Origin: Pirellula sp.
GTDB taxonomy: Bacteria > Planctomycetota > Planctomycetia > Pirellulales > Lacipirellulaceae
Direction of reading: 5' to 3'
DNA length: 63,558 nucleotides
Assembly: GCA_013822725.1 (NCBI GenBank)
Contig: PNKX01000026.1
Coordinates: forward strand, 1-63,558
Shown: positions 19,023 to 28,218 of the stretch, piece by piece
Position numbering within the stretch: position 1 is the first letter of the stretch
How the letters are laid out: every line of letters starts with the position of its first letter
Notes under the pieces: generated by a model
The model's input: the letters and a program-made list of their open reading frames with translations, nothing else
What the model was told of the DNA's origin: nothing
The model's database searches: none
Program-made: the position numbers and the translations under genes

Positions 19023-20735
19023 ATGGGACGAGTGTTCATTGTCGGCTGGGATGGCGCCACGTTCGATTTGATCGAACCGTGGATCGCTGAAGGCAAACTG
19101 CCCAACATTGCCGAAGTCTGGAACGGCGGTTCGCACGGCGAGTTGCAGTCGACGTTGCCGCCCATGACGTTTCCCGCCTGGTCGAGTTTTATGACCGGCA
19201 AGAACCCGGCGAAGCACGGGATCTACGACTTCACGCGCCAACGTCCCGGCACGTACGACTTAGAGTTTGTCAACGGCGGGCAGCGAAAGGCGCCATCCTT
19301 CTGGAAACTCTTAAGCGACGCCGGCAAACGGGTGATTTCCATCTCGGTCCCCTGCACTTTTCCGCCAGAGCCGGTGAATGGCGTCATGCTGAGCGGGTTC
19401 GACGCGGCCGGATTAGGCGGCAGCAGTTCGAAGCTCGATGCCCGCGGCATGTATCCGCGAGCGGTTTACGACGAATTGGAACGAGAACTCGACGGACATC
19501 CGATCGGTTCGTTTCCCATTCAAGAGATCAACCAAGGTCGCGCCGAGGCGGCAGTCCAAAAGATTCTCGACGTCATTGGCCGCAAGGCGGCGACCGCCAA
19601 ATACCTGATGCAGAACTACGAGTGGGACTGCGCAATGATTCTCTTCGGGGAGTCTGACGGAGCTGGCCACCACTTCTGGAAGTACTGCGATCATCGGTCG
19701 CCGCAGTTCACCGCCGAACCGGCTTCCATGCGCGACAGCATCTTGCGCGTCTACCAGGAACTTGATCGGCAGTTGGGCGAATTGAAGCAACTGCTGCCGT
19801 TCGATACGACCTTGCTGATGATGTCGGACCACGGATTCGGCGGCGTCAGCAATACGGTGATTTACCCGAACTGTTGGCTTCGCGAGCAGCAGATGCTGCA
19901 GTTCCGTGGCGGCGTTTCGAAGTGGATGTCGCGGCGGCTCGACGCGCTCAAGCTGTTCGCCGTCGCGGTGTTGCCCAACGGCGTGCAGAAGTTCCTGTCT
20001 CGGTTCGCTCGGACGCAACTCGGCGGAATTGAAGCGAAGGTCCGCTACGGCATCATCAACTGGAGCGAAACCAAAGCGTTCTTTGAGGAAAACCCTTACT
20101 ACCCGGCGTTGCGAATCAACTTAAAAGGCCGTCAACCGCAGGGAACAGTCGAACCAGGCGAAGAGTACGAGCAGCTTCGCTCCGAATTGATCCAACGACT
20201 CGAAGAGTGGCGTCATCCCGTTTCCGGCGAACGCATCGTGGAAAAGGCCTACCGACGCGAAGAAGTGTACGAGGGAGCGAGTCTCGACGAAGCCCCGGAT
20301 ATCGTCGTGAAGTGGGCGACTCACGAAGAGTATACCTATGCGTTCCGGGTCAGCTCAAAGAGTCGCACGCTTCAGTGGATCGAGGAGCTCGATCCAAAGC
20401 GGCAAGACAACATGGCGTTTTTCTCCGGGAAGTCGGGGAGTCACCGCGACAACGGCATATTTCTTGCCGAAGGGCCGGAGGTCATTGCCGGAAAGACGAT
20501 CAACGGCGCCAGGATTATCGACATGGCGCCGACGATTTTGCATCTGCTCGGAGTGCCGACGCCGGCAGACATGGATGGCCGCGCGCTGATCGAAGTGCTC
20601 GAAGGCGAAGCGGCGTCTCCCATGGAAATTGGCGCCGCAGCGGGCGCGGTTGCGGAAGTCGAGACCGAAACTTACACGGAAGAAGACAAGGTCGTGATCA
20701 ATGAGCGGCTGCGGGCCTTGGGATACATCGATTGA
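19023..20735 (+). CDS. Alkaline-phosphatase-superfamily phosphodiesterase/transferase, copy 2
   Basis: Paralogue of the preceding gene, 570 residues from the ATG at 19023 (the frame is open from 18972). The same elements occur in the same order: VGWDGATFDLIEPW, TLPPMTFPAWSSFMTGKNP, FGESDGAGHHFWKY, LMMSDHGFGGV and a C-terminal PTILHLLGVPTPADMDGR. Both copies end in a similar RLQALGYIK/RLRALGYID tail. The tandem pair has diverged in the middle (residues about 280-420), which may mean different substrates or a heteromer. The stop overlaps the flippase start by four bases. Confidence 0.85.
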   Translation: MGRVFIVGWDGATFDLIEPWIAEGKLPNIAEVWNGGSHGELQSTLPPMTFPAWSSFMTGKNPAKHGIYDFTRQRPGTYDLEFVNGGQRKAPSFWKLLSDAGKRVISISVPCTFPPEPVNGVMLSGFDAAGLGGSSSKLDARGMYPRAVYDELERELDGHPIGSFPIQEINQGRAEAAVQKILDVIGRKAATAKYLMQNYEWDCAMILFGESDGAGHHFWKYCDHRSPQFTAEPASMRDSILRVYQELDRQLGELKQLLPFDTTLLMMSDHGFGGVSNTVIYPNCWLREQQMLQFRGGVSKWMSRRLDALKLFAVAVLPNGVQKFLSRFARTQLGGIEAKVRYGIINWSETKAFFEENPYYPALRINLKGRQPQGTVEPGEEYEQLRSELIQRLEEWRHPVSGERIVEKAYRREEVYEGASLDEAPDIVVKWATHEEYTYAFRVSSKSRTLQWIEELDPKRQDNMAFFSGKSGSHRDNGIFLAEGPEVIAGKTINGARIIDMAPTILHLLGVPTPADMDGRALIEVLEGEAASPMEIGAAAGAVAEVETETYTEEDKVVINERLRALGYID

Positions 20736-22369
20736 GTCGTCGTCGCGAATTGATACGTTCACCATCTAAAACTCGGAAGTCATCACCGGTGTCGCGCTCT
20801 CACGATCAGTCTACGCAAGAACTAGAGAACAACGGTCGAGGGCATGAATCGCCGCTCGGGCGGATGGTGCGCAATAGCGCGTTCAATGCGGCGGGAACGG
20901 TCCTGATCGTGCCGTTCAATTTCCTGGCGTTGTTCACGCTGGCCCGTCGTCTCGGTGCGCAGCCTATTGGAACGTTCTTCACGATCTTCGCCATTTCGGC
21001 GGTCATTCATTGGATCGCCGACGCCGGCACCACCACGGTGCTGACGCGAAAAGTGGCGAGGACGCCCGATCGCCTTAAAGAGATCATTCCCGAAGCTATC
21101 GGCGTCCTCTGCGTCGTGTGCATGACGTCGTCGACGCTCTTCTTGCTTGTTGCCGTGCCCTGGATGGCGCTGTTTACTGATCGAGTGTCGTTGGCCGTGC
21201 TGGTCGTCGCCGCTGCGGCGATGTGGTCGCGACATGCTCTCGATTTTGCTGCAAACGCGTTGAGGGGCTTGGAGCGATTCGAGTACGAAAATCTGTCGCG
21301 CGTCGTGCAGACCATCACGTTTTGTCTGTTCGTATGGTTGTGGGTTTATCCCGAAACCGGCGGGGCGCTGGCTGCATTCGTTGCCTATGCGGCGAGCAAC
21401 TTTATCGCTGCCGCAATCATTTGGGGCGTCTTGCTCACTAAGTGGCGCTGCGGCGGATTCAGTTTGAATGGGGAAATCGTCAAGCGGTGGTGGAGCGAGT
21501 CGATTCCGCTCGGCGCCGGCGACGTGATCCGCCAATTTCTGATGCAGATGGATACGTTGCTGCTGGCGGCGTTCCGGCCGCAGGCCATCGTGGGCATGTT
21601 TAGCATCGCTGCGAGGCCGCTGCAGCCGCTGCAGTTGTTGCCGCGGATCATCGTTTCGGTGACGTTTCCGATGCTCAGCCGCGCCGCTCACGTCGATCGC
21701 GCCGCCGTGAATCGGCTCTTTGAAAAGACCACCGTGATTCTGTGGGCCGCGTCGCTGCCCATTAGCATCGGCATCAGCATGAGCGCCGAACCGATGATTG
21801 TGGCCACAGCCGGGCCCGATTTCATTCGAGCGGCCTTGCCGCTGCAGATCCTTATCTGGGCGACTGGCTTGATCTTCATCAATGCCCAACTTCGATTCGT
21901 GATGACGGCGCTTGATGAAGAGCGGACTTACTGGCGGCTGATTTGCTGGACGCTGGCCGTCAAGGTTGGCTTGGAGGCGGTGATGATTCCCCTGTGGGGT
22001 CTCTACGGCGCCTGCGTCGGCAATCTGTTAGGCGAGTTAGCGCTTTGCGCTGGCGGGATGTTCGCACTGCGTAAATTTCACATTACCGGTCCTCAGTGGG
22101 CTCAATTTCTCCGTCCGCTGCCCGCCGCAGTCGCCATGGCGGCTGTGATGTGGCCGTTTGCTCATCGCGGAGCTTCGTTGATTAGTCTGGTAGGCGCCGG
22201 ATTAGCCGGCGGCGCCGTCTACATTGTCGTCGCCTTGTTGTTCGGCGTGTTACCATGGTCAGACGTCTTGCGGCTGTGGAACTCCCTCAAACGTCCCGCA
22301 ATTGTTCCCGGATTGGAGCCAGCCGCGATCGTTGCCATCGCCGAAACGGCGGACGCCATTCCCGGGTAG
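20732..22369 (+). CDS. MOP/Wzx-type polysaccharide flippase
   Basis: An integral membrane protein of 545 residues with about 12-14 helices, of the oligosaccharide flippase (MATE/MOP) type. It begins with a charged, unstructured segment of about 45 residues, then NSAFNAAGTVLIVPFNFLALFTLARRLGA, a typical first Wzx helix pair. These proteins flip lipid-linked oligosaccharides across the cytoplasmic membrane. The likely start is a TTG at 20732 in a TTGA overlap with the upstream stop; a Met further in (GRMVRNS) is an alternative. Its presence shows that the operon's product is assembled on a lipid carrier. Confidence 0.88.
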   Translation: MSRRRELIRSPSKTRKSSPVSRSHDQSTQELENNGRGHESPLGRMVRNSAFNAAGTVLIVPFNFLALFTLARRLGAQPIGTFFTIFAISAVIHWIADAGTTTVLTRKVARTPDRLKEIIPEAIGVLCVVCMTSSTLFLLVAVPWMALFTDRVSLAVLVVAAAAMWSRHALDFAANALRGLERFEYENLSRVVQTITFCLFVWLWVYPETGGALAAFVAYAASNFIAAAIIWGVLLTKWRCGGFSLNGEIVKRWWSESIPLGAGDVIRQFLMQMDTLLLAAFRPQAIVGMFSIAARPLQPLQLLPRIIVSVTFPMLSRAAHVDRAAVNRLFEKTTVILWAASLPISIGISMSAEPMIVATAGPDFIRAALPLQILIWATGLIFINAQLRFVMTALDEERTYWRLICWTLAVKVGLEAVMIPLWGLYGACVGNLLGELALCAGGMFALRKFHITGPQWAQFLRPLPAAVAMAAVMWPFAHRGASLISLVGAGLAGGAVYIVVALLFGVLPWSDVLRLWNSLKRPAIVPGLEPAAIVAIAETADAIPG

Positions 22370-22472
22370 AGGCTTCGCAGGATTCGTCGCTGCATACATT
22401 TTTTGTGATTCGATCAGCAATGGAATATTCGCTCCTGACTGGGAGCCAAAGAGACTATCAAAGGTACTACAA

Positions 22473-23618
22473 GTGAAATCGTTCATCCGTTGGACCGGCG
22501 GCTTCTTACTTCTTGCCTCTGCCACAGTACTGATTGGCATGTGGCAGTTGCGGGCCCGAGATGCAATGGCCGATTGGGATCCCGATGCGGCGCGCCACGC
22601 TGAGAAGCCGATCCCCATCCGTACGATCAAGGTCGCGGAGCGCGATTTCGAGGAGACGATCGGCGGCACGGCGGTGACGATGCCGGCGCAATCGGCGGTC
22701 ATCACTATCCCTCCTCGCTCAGGACAAGTGATCGATCGCGAGGTCAAGGACGTTAATTGCGTACCAGGCGGGGTCGTGACGAAAGGGCAAGTGGTCGCCA
22801 CGTTCTTGTCCAAGTTGTTCGAACATACCGTCCAACAACGGGAAGCGGCGGTCCGTCAAACGAAGCTGACGCTTGAAGCCTATCGAGGCCTCACGACCAG
22901 CAAGGCGATCACCATCCTGCAGGTGGCCGAGGCGGAAGTGAACGCCGAAACTGCTCAACTCGAACTCGCACTCGCGAAGCGTGATCTTGAGCTTTGCAAC
23001 ATGATCAGCCCCATTGACGGAGTCGTGCAAGAACTTAACGTCGTCCCGCAAATGCGAGTCGGCGCCGGCGCCACCGTCGCCATTATCCATCAACTCGACC
23101 CGATCTACATTCAGATGGATTATCCCATGGAGCGGCTCGATTCCCTCGCCGTGGGACAGGACGCAGAGATCGAACTCGATGCGTTCTCGCAGGAAACCTT
23201 CACCGGCAAAGTGATTCGCGTCGCTCCTGTCGTCTCGACCAAGACGCGCGTTGTGCCGATCATGCTGGAAGTCCCGAATCCAGACAATCGCATCAAGGCC
23301 GGCATTTCGGGGTTCGCCCGCGTCAAATGCTCGAAATCGGGCGCCACGGCGATTCCGAGCGTGGCGGTCATCAAAAAAGAGCGTAAAGCGATGGTCTTCT
23401 GCGTCGAAGAAGGCCGAGCCAAGATTCGCGAAATCCAAACGGGCGAAGCCGTCGGCACCGGCGAAACGCAAGTCCTCAAGGGACTCAACGTTGGCGATGA
23501 AGTCATCATCTACGGCCACGACTCGTTAAATGAGGATGACGTGGTGAACGCCGACTGGCGGAAATGGACTCGCCGCGGCGAAGGGAGCGTCGCCCGCGCG
23601 AGCGTGACCGGATTTTAG
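22473..23618 (+). CDS. HlyD/RND-type periplasmic adaptor protein without a partner transporter
   Basis: A 381-residue membrane fusion protein: an N-terminal helix (about 5-25), a biotinyl-lipoyl-like half (VIDREVKDVNCVPGGVVTKGQVVATF), a coiled-coil hairpin (VRQTKLTLEAYRGL to ELALAKRDLEL), the second lipoyl half (MISPIDGVVQELNVVPQMRVG), then a beta-barrel (VGQDAEIELDAF) and membrane-proximal domain. It would link an inner-membrane exporter to the outer envelope, yet no RND, ABC or MFS exporter gene is adjacent. The GTG at 22473 follows AAAGG; the frame is open upstream into the flippase gene, but that part is a shadow. The 103-base gap before it is the largest inside the operon. Confidence 0.85.
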   Translation: MKSFIRWTGGFLLLASATVLIGMWQLRARDAMADWDPDAARHAEKPIPIRTIKVAERDFEETIGGTAVTMPAQSAVITIPPRSGQVIDREVKDVNCVPGGVVTKGQVVATFLSKLFEHTVQQREAAVRQTKLTLEAYRGLTTSKAITILQVAEAEVNAETAQLELALAKRDLELCNMISPIDGVVQELNVVPQMRVGAGATVAIIHQLDPIYIQMDYPMERLDSLAVGQDAEIELDAFSQETFTGKVIRVAPVVSTKTRVVPIMLEVPNPDNRIKAGISGFARVKCSKSGATAIPSVAVIKKERKAMVFCVEEGRAKIREIQTGEAVGTGETQVLKGLNVGDEVIIYGHDSLNEDDVVNADWRKWTRRGEGSVARASVTGF

Positions 23619-23644
23619 GAAGCGAGTTAAGCAAAACGATAGTG

Positions 23645-25030
23645 ATGAGATTGATCCTCCGATTCGCCGCTGCTTGTTGGGATCTGTACGCGAGAGCGTT
23701 CAGTTTCGTGGCGAGTTCTGCGCTGTCGAATCGCGGGATCACGCTCTCGTTGTTCGCCGTGTGCGTGCTTCTCATCACTGGTCCGTGGTTACGGTCTTCA
23801 GTCAGTCGCGATTTTCGCGGCGTCCATATTCCTTGGAATAATTTGGCTAGTTCGCGATTCTTACCCGAGTACGTCGCCGAATCGCCGAGGGAGTGGCGAT
23901 GGGACAGCATTGCCGTGCCGCTCTTGGCGATTGTGGCGACCGGAGTGCTGATTGCTTTGGTGCGCCCGAGATGGACGCCCTACGCGTTTGGCGTGCTCCT
24001 GATGGCGAGCATTCCCGCCCTGGCGGTGACGCTCTGGAATCATCCGGGGCTTTACGAATTCTTCGAAAGCGAGATTCGCGGTCGAAGTATGTTGCGGACC
24101 GTCTATGGGATGGAGCACGTCGATCTAATGACTGTCCGTGCTCCTGATCGCATGCAGGCGTTTGGCGGTCAGACGGGCAAAATCGATTTGCTGGAGCCGA
24201 CGCATCCGCTGCTCGTCCCGTTTAATTATTGGATGTACGGCCCGTGGTTGATCGCCGCAGCCGCGATTGGCGTGTTGTCGACCAAACGAGCTTCCTGGTG
24301 GTCGCGCAGCAGTTTTCTCGGCGGGTGGGCGGCGGCAGGCATTGTCTTGGCGCTTGCATCGACGTGGCCGCGTTGGGCGGCGGAGTACTATTGGACGCAA
24401 GCCGACGCATTCGAAGAACGAAATCAATTCGACGAGTCGGCGCTCGCGTTAGAGCAAGCGCGCGAGACGATGCCGCATCTCGGCTACATGCGGCGGTACT
24501 GGCTGCAGCGAGGAAAAATTGACTATCGCCGCCATGACAATAGCAAGTACTGTGCTTTTTTTGTCGCCATGCAATATTTGGAAGTCGGCGACGTCGAACG
24601 GGCCCGGGCGGAATTGGAGCCGTACGTCGATACTGATAGCGCAGCCGCAGCGCGGGATCTTATGGCCGAGATCATCGGGCATACTGCCGCTGGCTACAAC
24701 GCCCACGGCAAGCGGGAGGCGGCGGAACTTGCCTGGCGCGAGGCCGCGTCAATAGCTCCCTGGAAGCCGGTTTACTGGGTCGCTCATGCAGTGACCGTGG
24801 TGGGGACGGCGCCAAGCCGTGCGCGAGAGATTGAGGATCGTTACCTTGCCGAGTTGTGCGAAGTCGGCGATTGCTTCGTAGGGTGCGATTTGGCGACGGC
24901 CCTCGGGGACGCTTATTTTGAAAACGGCGACTTTGAGGATGCGCGCCGCATGTATGCGATGGCGATGGACATCTTCCATTTGCCGAAGTATGTCAATCTA
25001 CACGCCCAGGAAGGTCGGTTGGGAATGTAG
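23645..25030 (+). CDS. Membrane protein with C-terminal TPR-like helical region
   Basis: Not recognised as a named family. The 461-residue protein has about five membrane helices in its first 260 residues (for example ITLSLFAVCVLLITGPWL and WLIAAAAIGVLST), then a soluble helical region of about 200 residues with tetratricopeptide-like features (ADAFEERNQFDESALALEQA, YLEVGDVERARAELEPYV, ALGDAYFENGDFEDARRMYA). The region with repeats probably lies outside the membrane and could scaffold glycan assembly. It starts 26 bases after the adaptor gene and ends two bases before the next gene, so translation is probably coupled. Confidence 0.7.
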   Translation: MRLILRFAAACWDLYARAFSFVASSALSNRGITLSLFAVCVLLITGPWLRSSVSRDFRGVHIPWNNLASSRFLPEYVAESPREWRWDSIAVPLLAIVATGVLIALVRPRWTPYAFGVLLMASIPALAVTLWNHPGLYEFFESEIRGRSMLRTVYGMEHVDLMTVRAPDRMQAFGGQTGKIDLLEPTHPLLVPFNYWMYGPWLIAAAAIGVLSTKRASWWSRSSFLGGWAAAGIVLALASTWPRWAAEYYWTQADAFEERNQFDESALALEQARETMPHLGYMRRYWLQRGKIDYRRHDNSKYCAFFVAMQYLEVGDVERARAELEPYVDTDSAAAARDLMAEIIGHTAAGYNAHGKREAAELAWREAASIAPWKPVYWVAHAVTVVGTAPSRAREIEDRYLAELCEVGDCFVGCDLATALGDAYFENGDFEDARRMYAMAMDIFHLPKYVNLHAQEGRLGM

Positions 25031-25032
25031 TC

Positions 25033-28000
25033 ATGGCATGCCGTCCGCTCATAACACTCCTGGTTCTTGGATTTGCGATCGCCGTCGGCGACTTTGGATT
25101 CCGCACGTTCAATCCGGCCGTCATTTCTGAATACATGCTGGAAGGCGAAGTCCGTCCGTTTCGTCTGGAAGCCGACGGCGAGCCTAGCAAGCACCTCTAC
25201 TTGCGTCACAAGTGGCGTTTGACAGAACCCCCTGAGCAGGCGTGGATTAAGCTTGTGGGGCATGACGTTATTGAAGTCTGGGTCAACGGACGGCGGGCCG
25301 GCTACACTCCGCCGGTGGGCTTCAAACGGACGACCGGCGTGGTCATGGATATTAGCCCCCTGATGCACGGGGGCGAGAATTCGATCGCCATTCATGTGGC
25401 GCAACTCGTGCTAGATCGTCCTCCCGCGGCGTCGGTGGAAGGCGAATGCCGTTTCGCCGACGGCAGTTCGCGGCCATTGAACGATCCGGAGGAATGGAAG
25501 GCGTCGAGCGTCTACGAGCGCGACGGACCCTACTGGTACGAAACCGAGTTTAACGACGAGCATTGGGCAGAGCCGACGTTAGGCGCTCCCGAGGAGTGGC
25601 GAGCCCAGGTAAGTTTGCCGCCGGGGTCGATCACTCATCCGCGCCTCGCCAAGTGGATATCGCCTCCCTCGGCCACGGATCGAGCAGCGGTTGTCGCCGC
25701 AACATTCGAGGTAAAAGGACAACCGCGAGACGGTTGGCTGCGCGTCCTCACCACTGGATCGCAACGAGTCGCGCTCAACGGCTACGTACTGACGGAGGTA
25801 CAAGAAGCCCTCGGAACGCAGCAGCCCATGACGGCGCGTGAGTTGACGTTCGACGTCAGCCCATTGCTGCGTCGAGGCCCCAACATTGTCTCGATCCTGG
25901 CTGAAACCCCCGGCGAGGCGCCGCGGTTTTTGGCAGATCTTGAAGCGACGACTATTGGAGGCGAGAAGACCTACCTGGCAACGGACGCTGCGTGGAAGGG
26001 AGCCGCGGGATTCGCAACGGACTGGCTCTCGCCGGATTTCACTGACGATCATTGGGAGAATTGCGCAGCTCAGATCGGTTACCAGGGTGTGGTTCCACGC
26101 TCGATGATCCGCGAACTCGCGGTCCTCAATCCGACAGGTTCGTTTTGGCTGATTCGAGGACTGAATCATGCGGCGTGGATTATCGGAACCGGTTTGGTCG
26201 GAGCGTTCGGGGCTTATCTCACCGGGCGGCTCCTCAGCCGACGAAACGCTGCGGGCGGCGAGATTTCGCCAGCGATCTCTTTCCTGCCGTTATTGCCTGC
26301 ATCCATTGCCGCGGCTACTGGCGCCCTGATGACGTGGGATTTCGCTTGGGCGGCGCATGATATTTATAAGCCGGTCTGGTTGCTGAGCATCTGGGGCTTG
26401 GCGGCTGGGCAATGGGCGTTGTTGTTGGCGCTCCATTGGACGAGGTCGATGTGGCCTCATGCAGGTATCGGCTGGCAACTTAATAAGCGGACCGTTTGGA
26501 CCGCGATGGCCATCGGATGGATCGTGATTGGAAGCGTGGCGCTATGGCTGCGTTTGCGCGATCTCACCGCAGAACCGATTCACCACGACGAGGTGACGGT
26601 TTACGCCTTCACCGAAACAGTCTTCACGCAAGGGTTTCCGGGGGGACAGGTTCATCCCGACATTCCATTTGGCTATGCCGCGACGAACGAACTATGTTAC
26701 TTCTTCAATGCCATTGCGGAGTTGTTCTTCGACGATCCGCTGCTGGTGATCCGCGTGCCAGCAATGATCTGGTCGATGTTGACGCTGTTCCTTCTCGCGT
26801 ACGTCGGATGGAAATGGTTTGACGGCTACGTGGGTGCGGTCGCGGCGGTGTTGTTCGCCGTCTCGCCTCATATGATTGGCTTCGCAGACTTCGGCCGCTA
26901 CTTGTCGCAGGTGCAGTTCTTTTCCATCCTGACGATGTATCTGACGTACGAGGCGGTGCGAGGGGTTGGCCGACCGAATGTCCCGATGATGTGGGGGGCT
27001 ACGGTCAGTTTCATTGCGATGTATCTGAGTTGGGAAGGGACCGGCATGTTCGGCTTCGGGCTGGCGCTGGCAGTTTTCTTTCACCGGCGACGGCACCTCA
27101 AGCCGTTGCTCGCTTCGCCGCACCTCTACATGGCTTCGACGGTGCTGGTGTTGTCGGTCATCGCTCAAAATGCGCATCGCATCATGCAGCAGACTCAACG
27201 GCTGTGGTACGGCGAGGGGATTAGCTCGCTCACCATCAAGCCAATGTGGCGGTTTCCCTTTTTTCAGCACGATTACTATCTGATCAATTCGTCCTGGACT
27301 CGCGACGCTTTGATTCCGATGGTCGCTTTAGTCTTGGCATTCGGACTGTCGATAGGTCATCGCTGGCGTGCGCCTCTGCGCTTCTCGCTATTCTGCCTGG
27401 TAGTCAACGCCGAATTGATGGCCGCGTTTCTGCCAGTCCGCACGAATCGTTACGCCTGCCATCTGATTGCGATTATGATGCTGATCACGGCTGCGGTAGT
27501 CGTTGCCGGAGCGGAAGCGATGCTGAACTATCTGCGGCATCGAAAGTTGCCGACGGCGTACCGCTGGTACGCTAGCAGCGTTGCCGTCGGGGGCGTTGCG
27601 GTGCTCATCGCGCTGGCAAGCGGCTGGACCGTTCGCATGGCAGAAATGACCGAGTTCGCCAATGCCGCATTCGACGTCAAACAACTCCGCATCCCTGACT
27701 GGGACGCGCCGACCGAGTATCTACACGAACATTTGCAGGAGGGAGACGTCGTCATCTCGATCTTCCCTCATACGACGAATTTCAATTTTGCGTTCGATAA
27801 AGTTCGCAAGGGGGAAGAGACGCGGACCGTCGATTATTGGTTGCAGAGCCGTTTGGTCATCCAGGCGACGATCGGGGACAGCACGGAATCGCCGCGTGAC
27901 CGCCGCAGCGGCGCCATCATGATTCACGACATTGATCAGGTGAAAAAACTGTTTGCTGAGAGCGATCGCGTCTGGTACTGCACGATGCGGATGGCCCAAG

Positions 28001-28170
28001 GCAAGCTGAACGACGGCGAAGTGTCGCAGTACCTGCGCCAGCACATGGACGTGGTCAGCGAAGATTTTTCCACCGCGCTCATGTTACGAGATAAGAATCA
28101 TCGACCCGCCCCCATCCGCTTGGAAGAAGATGAAGCAGGTCAAGTCGCGGCCGAATATTTCTTGGACTAG
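25033..28170 (+). CDS. GT-C (PMT/ArnT-like) glycosyltransferase with N-terminal beta-sandwich region
   Basis: A 1045-residue fusion. Residues about 20-390 are soluble and contain two beta-sandwich-like modules (VWVNGRRAGYTPPVGF with DISPLMHGGENSIAIHVA; VALNGYVLTEVQ with FDVSPLLRRGPNIVSILAE), reminiscent of galactose-binding or rhamnosidase N-terminal domains. From about 375 onward is a multi-helix membrane enzyme. LRDLTAEPIHHDEVTVY (about 507-523) holds the acidic DE-type catalytic motif of GT-C transferases, which use a polyprenyl-phosphate sugar donor outside the membrane. A short soluble tail (about 890-1045) follows the last helix. The N-terminal region may bind the acceptor glycan; this is inference. 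Confidence 0.8.
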   Translation: MACRPLITLLVLGFAIAVGDFGFRTFNPAVISEYMLEGEVRPFRLEADGEPSKHLYLRHKWRLTEPPEQAWIKLVGHDVIEVWVNGRRAGYTPPVGFKRTTGVVMDISPLMHGGENSIAIHVAQLVLDRPPAASVEGECRFADGSSRPLNDPEEWKASSVYERDGPYWYETEFNDEHWAEPTLGAPEEWRAQVSLPPGSITHPRLAKWISPPSATDRAAVVAATFEVKGQPRDGWLRVLTTGSQRVALNGYVLTEVQEALGTQQPMTARELTFDVSPLLRRGPNIVSILAETPGEAPRFLADLEATTIGGEKTYLATDAAWKGAAGFATDWLSPDFTDDHWENCAAQIGYQGVVPRSMIRELAVLNPTGSFWLIRGLNHAAWIIGTGLVGAFGAYLTGRLLSRRNAAGGEISPAISFLPLLPASIAAATGALMTWDFAWAAHDIYKPVWLLSIWGLAAGQWALLLALHWTRSMWPHAGIGWQLNKRTVWTAMAIGWIVIGSVALWLRLRDLTAEPIHHDEVTVYAFTETVFTQGFPGGQVHPDIPFGYAATNELCYFFNAIAELFFDDPLLVIRVPAMIWSMLTLFLLAYVGWKWFDGYVGAVAAVLFAVSPHMIGFADFGRYLSQVQFFSILTMYLTYEAVRGVGRPNVPMMWGATVSFIAMYLSWEGTGMFGFGLALAVFFHRRRHLKPLLASPHLYMASTVLVLSVIAQNAHRIMQQTQRLWYGEGISSLTIKPMWRFPFFQHDYYLINSSWTRDALIPMVALVLAFGLSIGHRWRAPLRFSLFCLVVNAELMAAFLPVRTNRYACHLIAIMMLITAAVVVAGAEAMLNYLRHRKLPTAYRWYASSVAVGGVAVLIALASGWTVRMAEMTEFANAAFDVKQLRIPDWDAPTEYLHEHLQEGDVVISIFPHTTNFNFAFDKVRKGEETRTVDYWLQSRLVIQATIGDSTESPRDRRSGAIMIHDIDQVKKLFAESDRVWYCTMRMAQGKLNDGEVSQYLRQHMDVVSEDFSTALMLRDKNHRPAPIRLEEDEAGQVAAEYFLD

Positions 28171-28218
28171 CGACAGGCAGCAGCCTCGACCAATCCTGAC
28201 CGGGAGGCCAGGACCGCC

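Noticed and set aside
22224..22472. Upstream extension of the HlyD-type adaptor gene
   Set aside because: It overlaps the flippase gene by about 145 bases, while GTG 22473 has AAAGG and begins a proper membrane anchor.
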